From positions 14,243,175 through 14,307,174 of the forward strand of contig NC_058046.1 of NCBI RefSeq assembly GCF_020085105.1: a stretch of DNA of 64,000 nt. Direction: 5' to 3'. How positions within the stretch are numbered: the first letter of the stretch is position 1; the number at the start of each line of letters is the position of its first letter. A program made the position numbers and the translations under genes. The DNA is from Siniperca chuatsi. Lineage: Eukaryota; Chordata; Actinopteri; Centrarchiformes; Sinipercidae. The notes below the pieces were generated by a model. It worked only from the letters and a program-made list of their open reading frames with translations. It ran no database searches and was not told the origin of the DNA. Shown piece after piece: positions 62,106 to 64,000 of this stretch.

Positions 62106-64000
62106 AAAATAAAGCTTGCTGAGAAACATTTCAGGTGACGGTTGGTTAGGTTTAGGTAAAGATCATAGTTTGGCTCAGAATAAATAGTCCCTTCCTTTGT
62201 CGCTCTTCATGCTATGTTTGTCCTTATTAGTTTGAAAGTCGTGCTGAGTGTCATGAAAAAAATGGAAAATTCATGTCCATAGATTAAATTTCATTACTAT
62301 TTAACGAACTGCCGTGATACTGGGTTGCATCATACAGGTCACTGGAGTAGATTATTGCTTTCCATTTCTACAACTAGGTAGGTTTCTAACAAGCAAATTA
62401 TAGAAATGAAAGAAAACATGGTATGTATTAAACACAGTCATTAATATGATGTTTTGTACTGCACTTCTCAATGTGACAATTATATTAATGCTACATTTCT
62501 TTTACAACTGATGGCTGTAAGCACTCAGTAATAATGTTATCTAGAAAAAGGACAGTGAGTTCTCAGAGTAATTCTGGCACTACAACTACATAAATACAAA
62601 GTACAGTAGTTATACCAAGCTGAAAGTCCATGTCACCACTGGTCCAAAATAAAAACAAATGTACTCACTGGAGCCTGTTACTCAGAAACAACAGACTTGC
62701 CAGTCCTTTCTCATCTCACAGTGCTTTTCACCTGAAAAGGTCAAGCCAATGATCACTCTAATTGTGACTCAGAGATGGGGTTTTTTTTCCTTTTATAGCT
62801 CCTTGCCTCTCTGTGGGTGATTAAAGAGTGTTTTATTGGATTTGCTGTTGATGAAAGTTGCCACGTTGATTAACATCATTATTGCTGTCAAATTTGTGTC
62901 CCTTTCATGTAAACTTTACATGTATCATTCCCTTTGTGCCAGAGTACTTTTCCTCTTTGAGCCAGTTGTGGAAAGAAACCACAACAAAACCAGTTATTTA
63001 TTTACAATGAAAACCTACAGAGATTTTTTTTAAACATATGACTAAATCACCTGTAATGGCCTGTCCAACTGCATCCTACAGTAAAAGGAGATTCAAAACT
63101 ATGATTAATTTCATGTCTGAGTAACTCAACTCAGAGGTTTTCTGGATAAATAGCTCCATAGTAAATCTTACAGTAATGAATAACAACCTCAGGTTTTTAA
63201 GGTTTTTAATCCTGTAAAAAAGAAATAATGTTCCTTCTCAACTTAAACATAGTACTGTAAATCAATTTACTTATACTTTGCAGGTGAAGATATGGCCATT
63301 CTTTTAACTAAAAATATACTTTTTCAACCCATTAACACTATATACATATGTTTAGGAGCAGAGCTACAGTGAAAACTACAAATCTGAAAAGAAATAAAGA
63401 TAGATTTTGATTGGTTTAGATTTGAATTGAAACTACCGTATTGTCATTGTTATCAAATGATAAATCTCATTGAAGCATGTATGGTATGGTATTCATGTTG
63501 ATATAAACTTAAACAGTATGCAGAATATCTTCTTGTAATCCACTACCTGAACCATCATTATGCAGAGAGATGACTACACGACAGCGGACTTTCCAAACCA
63601 GCCATGTCACACATGGAAATAATGAAACCATGTGTTGAGGCAGTGCCATCATATCCATTTTGCTGTTGTTACTGCTGCTCAGTGGCCTCCAGGGATCTTG
63701 AGGTCAGGCCCAAGGACTCCGCTGACTAGTCATTAGTGTGGTACTACAATACACTAGGGGTTTGTTGTACATTTGATGAATGCAGTCTGTTGGCCAGGAG
63801 GTAGGATGAAAGTGGTAAGGATATCTGTTCCAGTCACTCTGGGGAACAAGCAGCTTTATTTTCATCTACAGAAAGTGGTGTCTAAATACAGTGTGAACTT
63901 TCCACAGAAATGTACCACATCTGAGCTTTGAGCTCTCCAAGGCATCTGTTATAATCAGCACGGCTGACTTTACTGTTCTTTTTTTTTTTTTGTCATCATA
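62106..64000. other. intergenic region to the end of the window
   Basis: AT-rich sequence. No gene, RNA or clear mobile element was seen. A poly(T) run lies at 63980-63991. Confidence 0.4.

Noticed and set aside
38000..64000. Search for eif4ebp1, the next gene in the human order
   Set aside because: No eIF4E-binding motif or other 4E-BP sequence was seen in any frame; the gene is absent from the window or lies beyond it.
1..64000. CRISPR arrays, operons, ribosome-binding sites, rRNA genes
   Set aside because: The window is vertebrate nuclear DNA; no regularly spaced direct repeats or prokaryotic gene organisation occur.

Overview
The window reads as nuclear DNA of a ray-finned (teleost) fish. 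It is AT-rich and about 93% non-coding. Genes are split by GT-AG introns, and the DNA is littered with the small inverted-repeat elements, tRNA-derived SINEs and LINE fragments typical of percomorph-type fish. I see no prokaryotic, phage or CRISPR features. The species cannot be named from sequence alone.

Four protein-coding genes can be supported. (1) The 3' part of rab11fip1 (+ strand, three exons, 1203-5290) encodes a class I Rab11-FIP ending in the Rab11-binding coiled coil; its C2-domain exons lie upstream of the window. (2) A prolactin-releasing-peptide receptor gene (- strand, coding exons 10743-11203 and 8999-9635, 365 aa) has an inferred non-coding first exon and TATA promoter near 13.7-14.0 kb. 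(3) got1l1 (- strand, eight exons, 25026 to 20373, 432 aa) is a cytosolic aspartate aminotransferase paralogue. (4) adrb3 (- strand, 36625-37941, 438 aa) is a beta-adrenergic receptor in one long exon. Human 8p11.23 carries RAB11FIP1-GOT1L1-ADRB3 in the same order, which supports the paralogue assignments. The prolactin-releasing-peptide receptor between them is an extra gene compared with human.

Layout: 1-1202 is a rab11fip1 intron; 1203-about 6740 is rab11fip1 and its 3' UTR; 6.7-9.0 kb is convergent intergenic DNA with hAT debris; 9.0-14.05 kb is the receptor gene; 14.1-20.4 kb is intergenic and repeat-bearing; 20.4-25.1 kb is got1l1 with two imperfect X-box motifs in its promoter; 25.1-36.3 kb is intergenic; 36.6-38.5 kb is adrb3 and its upstream region, which has a (TC)23 microsatellite; 38.5-64 kb is a gene-poor stretch with MITEs, a broken CR1/L2-type LINE and a SINE.

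The most striking observation is in got1l1. All eight exons join in frame with good splice sites, yet the predicted protein has lost the cofactor and substrate residues of aspartate aminotransferases: the PLP-binding lysine is His, and the usual Asn194, Asp222, Tyr225, Arg266 and Arg386 are Tyr, Leu, Ala, Ala and Cys. It looks like a conserved-frame pseudoenzyme, not an aminotransferase. The genes do not form one pathway. Two are class A GPCRs (one peptide, one catecholamine), one is an endosome-recycling adaptor and one is a probable non-catalytic transaminase fold.
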